From contig CARXKP010000043.1 of the NCBI GenBank assembly GCA_949096025.1, forward strand, positions 1 to 8,822: a DNA stretch of 8,822 nucleotides, read 5' to 3'. Source of the stretch: an uncultured Eubacteriales bacterium. GTDB lineage: Bacteria; Bacillota; Clostridia; Christensenellales; UBA1242. This document shows, in pieces, positions 5,901 to 8,822 of the stretch (the stretch's first letter is position 1; every line of letters starts with the position of its first letter). Below the pieces are notes generated by a model. The model was not told the DNA's origin. It saw nothing but the letters and a program-made list of their open reading frames with translations, and did not search any database. The position numbers were made by a program, and so were the translations under genes.

Positions 5901-8822
5901 AAGTCTAATATCTCTTATATTCAAAGTGCTGGAAAAACACAAATAACATTTGAAGTAAACCAAGAATTTTTAGCAAATGCTACTCAGTATACAGGTGATA
6001 TGTCTGGACAAATTTTGATTGTAGCAAAAGATTGGCTTGATTCAAGTGGAAATTTAAGAAGTGGATATAGTGAATATGCTGTACCAATTAGGGTCAACTT
6101 TGAGAATGGAACCCCAATAAATAGGTTTACAATAAATAATGTTGATGAATTAATTGCTGTAAAAGATAATCTTTCTGCACATTATCAGATAAAAACAACC
6201 ATAGACATTTCTACAATTAGTGGTTTGTTGCCTTTAGGTGAATTTAAAGGTTCAATTATCGGAACTAATGAATATGCTTGTATCTCAGGTATAAAAATTT
6301 CAAAGGCAATCAAAAATTCTGCATCAAACGAGTCTTATTATGGTTTATTTAGTAGTATTTCTAAAGATGCTTATATAGAATATGTTCAATTTAATGGAGA
6401 GTTTGATATTGATATATCAGTAGCGGATGGAAATACTTATATTGGTTTAGTTGCGGGTAAAAATTATGGAAAACTTATTAACGTTGGTGCTTCTATTGCC
6501 TATTCAAAAGTTAATTTAAATGATAGAGCAGGACACTCAAGTTTTGGCGGACTAGTAGGAGAAAATAACGGAGAAATAGTTCAAGATTTTACATTATTTG
6601 AAAATGATAATTCTCAGACCAGATCAGAAAATGTAGATAACTTAAAAGCAATAGGTCGTCTTCCTTATAGTGGAAAAACACCAAGAATTACTGTTATGAT
6701 GAATGATTTTGTTAACTTTAATTATTATGCATCTTCTTCTGCGGAGTCTAGCAGTGGATTAGCAACACTAGATAGAAATGTAGGCGGTGTTGCTGGTGCT
6801 AATAAGGGAATAATAAAGAAGATTGATAGTTCAAAGTTTTCCGTTCTTGGTTATACAAATTATATGGCCTATTCATTGCTTAAGGTTGAAAGTACAAACA
6901 TTCCAGAAAATAATTTAATTCAAAATGTTTATGTTGGTGGTTTAGTTGGGAAAAATGGAGATTTAACGACGACATCAGCGCAAATTTTTGGAGGATATAA
7001 TAAATTAGAAACAAATCAAACCCTCAGTAATGTTGCTTATTCTCGTATGAATAGTGGGACAATTTCTACTGAATTTGATGCTGGAAAGGGTATTCTTGTT
7101 GGTGGAGAAGTTCGCGGTGCGGGTTATGTTGGTGGTGTTGTTGGTTCGATAGTTAATATTTCAAATAAAAATTACTTTACAGGAATAACAACAAGAACAT
7201 TTGTTCGTGGACTATTAAGCAATACTAACACTGCTTTAATTGCAAATATTTCTAATGATATTGATCTTACAAATGCGTTTGCTGTTCAAGCAATAGATGA
7301 TGGCAGAATTCTTGAAGAAAGTGCTATGATAGTAATGTATAGCGATAAGATTCCAAATGGTCTTGTTAGTGATTCAAATGTTGTAACCATTAATCAACTT
7401 GGCTTCGGAAATGCAAAAATAAATGCCTTAAACAATGGTGAAAATTCATCTACTCCAGTCAATGTATTCTCATTTGTATCTAGAAATTATTTGACTGGTG
7501 GAGATTCTTCAATTATTAGTGCAAGCAAAGAATATTTTTATGGCGATTTTTTAATTGTAGGTATGGAGCAAAATGTTAAAAAGGTAGTATATCAAACTAG
7601 ATTCGTACCAGGCGATAAAGAGAGTTTATCTATTAATGCTAAATTTAACAATAAAATGACAAGCTCAAAAAGTAATCTTGATATATTCTATGGATATTAC
7701 TTTGGAGTTTCATCTGTTATTGATAATGATATAACCACGGTACAAGAAATAGTAAATTCTGGAATAGGTTTAAATAGATTGACCACTTCAAGTACTTTTT
7801 ATCCTTTTGAGGCTAAAGGAGAAATGACATTTTCATCAAAGTCCACAGATATTCTTACAATTGATCAAACAGGTGCTATGATAATTAAGAAAACAGGTCT
7901 AGCACTCATTACAGCATCAAGTATTTTAAATTCTAACGATGCACTTAGCTTCTATATCTATGTTGTAAATTACTTTAACTCTGAGTATATTGGTGCTAAT
8001 GAAAACAAGAGTTCAATCGTTTATCCAACAACTTCTTCTTCATCAATTCCAGTAGATTTGACAACAATAGAACTTAGAGGAAATAACTCGGCTTCTCTTT
8101 ATGTTTTACCAAACTATTCAGCTGATTTAGATGTATCATTAAACTCTCAGAATGTTAAATTTACTTCAGATGCAAGAGGCGGGGCAAGTATTGGAGGTAT
8201 ATATTTTTATCTTGCAACCAATTCCGAGGTGTCTGCAGAGGTTGGCATATATAAAACTGTTACAGTAAAAGAAGATGGTACAGATAAAGAAATAGAAAAA
8301 TTGGAATTGTGTTCGAAAGAAGAACTTCCTCTTGATATAGATATTGTAGGTCAAGTTATCACGATAAGAAGACTTGAAAATACAAAGCAAGATAGATATA
8401 AATTGAAAATTGTTCCTGTTTTAAAATTATTGTTTAATAATAATGAATATACTTCAGAAACTAACAAAATATTAAATGATGTTGTTGTTGATTATAGATT
8501 TGGAGCACTCGAAGTTACTAATAAAAATTACAACAATGTTCCAATTCAGACAAGTAAAACTATAAAAGAAGAAATTAGTATATTATCTACCGATGAATTT
8601 GAAGAGGTACCAAATTACTATATTATTGGCTTAGATGGAACCATATTGCAAAGAAATGGTTCTGAGGATAGTAATACTCTATTTAAGATTGATTTTGAAC
8701 ATACTTCAAAATATGACAATGGAAATGGTACATACCTTCATAAATATAGTGTGGAAATACACATAAATACTAATTCGGAGATATTTAAAGATAGATATTC
8801 TTCAAATATTTATGGTAAATAT
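2859..8822 (+). CDS. Giant BIG/GLUG-repeat surface lipoprotein, partial (3' end outside window)
   Basis: The frame is open for 1988 codons from ATG 2859 to the window edge, so the protein is longer than what is seen. The N-terminus is basic (KSKK at 3-6), then hydrophobic (7-25), ending in lipobox FVAC with Cys26 as the predicted lipidated residue; the rest would be extracellular. The mature part is rich in Asn, Ser, Thr, Ile and aromatic residues, with alternating beta-strand patterns and no further membrane segment. Ig-like/BIG-type segments are suggested near 40-124, around 450, 675 and 950, and a BIG2-like one near 1650-1690. A GLUG region spans about 1090-1435. Five mature cysteines besides Cys26 (280, 413, 884, 1141, 1818) are widely scattered, and only two tryptophans occur (484, 1059). 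No catalytic motif was recognised. Adhesion, binding or envelope scaffolding is the likely role by architecture. Cotranscription with the VirB4-type gene suggests a link to secretion or conjugation, which remains inference. Confidence 0.85.
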   Translation, partial: MVKSKKFSILICSFLLVIASIVFVACGKLDYSKTYLSSNEEYIELFVGEEKELAISIINPVSNMNRGINFTQSNPIVSKITQQSNQNDTTVYMVQGLSGGSSSVEFTTIEGRKSTTVTIYVKEFSDVLTKGDNGLYISKSTILKPTSTDFKFKESSTERDLEYYFYGINNVSGSLTLDDVSSNDGLVNNFVSASLYTIENNDYLIFTDKDGFLHTLGSSTQILENQNVRYEFIDVQEVEGYYEFDLEKASIITEGMRFTFIAKYENAKLSEETGEGVIICEREFSVLNDIVAEDFSHEYGYKIDEIEIIKESFETGDIIVNADTYSYKIDDLKNGKITLIPNYKTTIETNPLLVGKTANYLTAYLELSVKTNKLLKYNFKTAENYVANSKIIAIDRTSRENEGITTYYIEVNCGVGAATTTSLDLNFYYEGFENSEDSKVNFTYSIPIEIRIIPTSLLINNVDFSAVSKKYTFYNSYATLDAGWQEFNFAVIPEGAEYENLVIDLTDSDLQIKYMNEIYTTGLFEIKDLKEPVYVKGGHNATADASENPESRYLPVSMDFNIIQQDSLKTNIEYVIVPGAKSLNFKTETFANKIYLEKNSGEVVFQDLYADASFTSISFKHNSGNDIVRFTYDSDDFIVQEGLRYFLKFKLLPRENGSATYTISLDNGVQIPLTVEVRESLNSLSLETTNEDNSVKMKEDQTNYSLVYLLNRNGRSYFDVTVVANDNKLSTAITDIDPIIDSPNVTIQTLDNNKYLIYSSVSGNESIIFRVQGSYIENFERKNLLVDYIVELVTYELAEDIYVYKLSDGFNEQYPENSSANYADVYSNAYNNALREVKLNVALRNNSAYLFQNPNLKNFVASGYTKEFLYFESDSPITKNGKSCDRMYYSATQDNVYNIGSYGTFDTDRLIFSAFSNVANTGRIRLIAHLMQYNKLYSFTININISIYNEVERITLQEVTTELNFSVINKEHSVIAYPTNANATNSEIVALFSRGQIVVGDEGDEDKKTYYMFDKSNISYIQSAGKTQITFEVNQEFLANATQYTGDMSGQILIVAKDWLDSSGNLRSGYSEYAVPIRVNFENGTPINRFTINNVDELIAVKDNLSAHYQIKTTIDISTISGLLPLGEFKGSIIGTNEYACISGIKISKAIKNSASNESYYGLFSSISKDAYIEYVQFNGEFDIDISVADGNTYIGLVAGKNYGKLINVGASIAYSKVNLNDRAGHSSFGGLVGENNGEIVQDFTLFENDNSQTRSENVDNLKAIGRLPYSGKTPRITVMMNDFVNFNYYASSSAESSSGLATLDRNVGGVAGANKGIIKKIDSSKFSVLGYTNYMAYSLLKVESTNIPENNLIQNVYVGGLVGKNGDLTTTSAQIFGGYNKLETNQTLSNVAYSRMNSGTISTEFDAGKGILVGGEVRGAGYVGGVVGSIVNISNKNYFTGITTRTFVRGLLSNTNTALIANISNDIDLTNAFAVQAIDDGRILEESAMIVMYSDKIPNGLVSDSNVVTINQLGFGNAKINALNNGENSSTPVNVFSFVSRNYLTGGDSSIISASKEYFYGDFLIVGMEQNVKKVVYQTRFVPGDKESLSINAKFNNKMTSSKSNLDIFYGYYFGVSSVIDNDITTVQEIVNSGIGLNRLTTSSTFYPFEAKGEMTFSSKSTDILTIDQTGAMIIKKTGLALITASSILNSNDALSFYIYVVNYFNSEYIGANENKSSIVYPTTSSSSIPVDLTTIELRGNNSASLYVLPNYSADLDVSLNSQNVKFTSDARGGASIGGIYFYLATNSEVSAEVGIYKTVTVKEDGTDKEIEKLELCSKEELPLDIDIVGQVITIRRLENTKQDRYKLKIVPVLKLLFNNNEYTSETNKILNDVVVDYRFGALEVTNKNYNNVPIQTSKTIKEEISILSTDEFEEVPNYYIIGLDGTILQRNGSEDSNTLFKIDFEHTSKYDNGNGTYLHKYSVEIHINTNSEIFKDRYSSNIYGKY
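6126..7166 (+). repeat. GLUG-type repeat region within the lipoprotein
   Basis: The region opens with the lead-in commonly seen before GLUG arrays: FTINNVDELIAV (from residue 1090), then a Y..K..IDIS stretch and GEFKGSIIG, ending in a SGIKIS strand. Degenerate GLUG cores follow: GLVAGKNYGKL (1196), GGLVGENNGEIV (1230), VGGVAGANKGIIK (1308), VGGLVGKNGDL (1359) and VGGVVGSIVNIS (1424). Spacings of 34 to 78 residues indicate irregular repeats with long insertions. Such arrays form beta-helix-like folds in bacterial surface proteins, including adhesins and the N-terminal region of M26 IgA peptidases; no peptidase motif was seen here. Confidence 0.75.
7806..7928 (+). other. BIG2-like Ig domain segment in the lipoprotein
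   Basis: Residues 1650-1690 read as a typical BIG2 pattern: a strand with FSSKSTDILTID, then TGAMIIKKTGLALITAS. This matches the 'S.n..v.tVd..G.v.a...G.a.ItA' consensus of bacterial Ig-like group 2 domains. Only the C-terminal half of the fold is clearly recognisable; the preceding strands are divergent. Confidence 0.6.

Noticed and set aside
8166..8390. Minus-strand open frame of 74 codons within the lipoprotein gene
   Set aside because: The + frame is continuous here and the minus product is composition-driven, rich in Phe, Ile and Tyr, with no motif.
156..8822. Possible Mollicutes-type code (TGA as Trp) given the A/T richness
   Set aside because: Both genes use TGG for tryptophan, and neither has an in-frame TGA.
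1..8822. CRISPR arrays, tRNA or rRNA genes, insertion sequences, DNA-level tandem repeats
   Set aside because: No repeat-spacer pattern, cloverleaf, transposase or terminal inverted repeats were seen; nearly all the window is coding.

Overview
The window is AT-rich DNA with two long genes on the + strand and almost nothing else. Both use a standard code: tryptophan is TGG, and no in-frame TGA is read through. AGG-type ribosome binding sites, strong A/T third-position bias, a Gram-positive-style lipoprotein and a VirB4 ATPase whose N-terminus resembles the PrgI/VirB3 type all point to a low-GC Firmicute (Bacillota), probably an uncultured Clostridia/Bacilli-type lineage. The exact taxon cannot be read from this sequence.

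Layout: positions 1-155 are a non-coding leader with candidate promoters and an inverted repeat (two mutually exclusive hairpins) immediately before a ribosome binding site. Positions 156-2837 encode an 893-residue VirB4-type conjugation/type IV secretion ATPase with two N-terminal membrane segments. After a 21-base gap without a terminator, positions 2859-8822 hold an uninterrupted reading frame of 1988 codons that runs off the window end. It encodes a very large surface lipoprotein: signal peptide with lipobox Cys26, a series of beta-rich Ig-like (BIG-type) segments, a GLUG-repeat region near residues 1090-1435, and a further BIG2-like segment near residue 1650.

How they may work together: the ATPase would power assembly of, or transport through, a type IV secretion channel of an integrative/conjugative element or a chromosomal relative. 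The lipoprotein would be anchored outside the membrane, where its adhesin-like architecture suggests cell-cell contact, substrate binding or an envelope-spanning role. Their tight spacing suggests cotranscription. The functional link is inference, because no relaxase, coupling protein (VirD4), VirB6, peptidoglycan hydrolase or pilin gene lies inside the window. The pairing of a secretion ATPase with a giant GLUG/BIG lipoprotein is the most interesting feature here.
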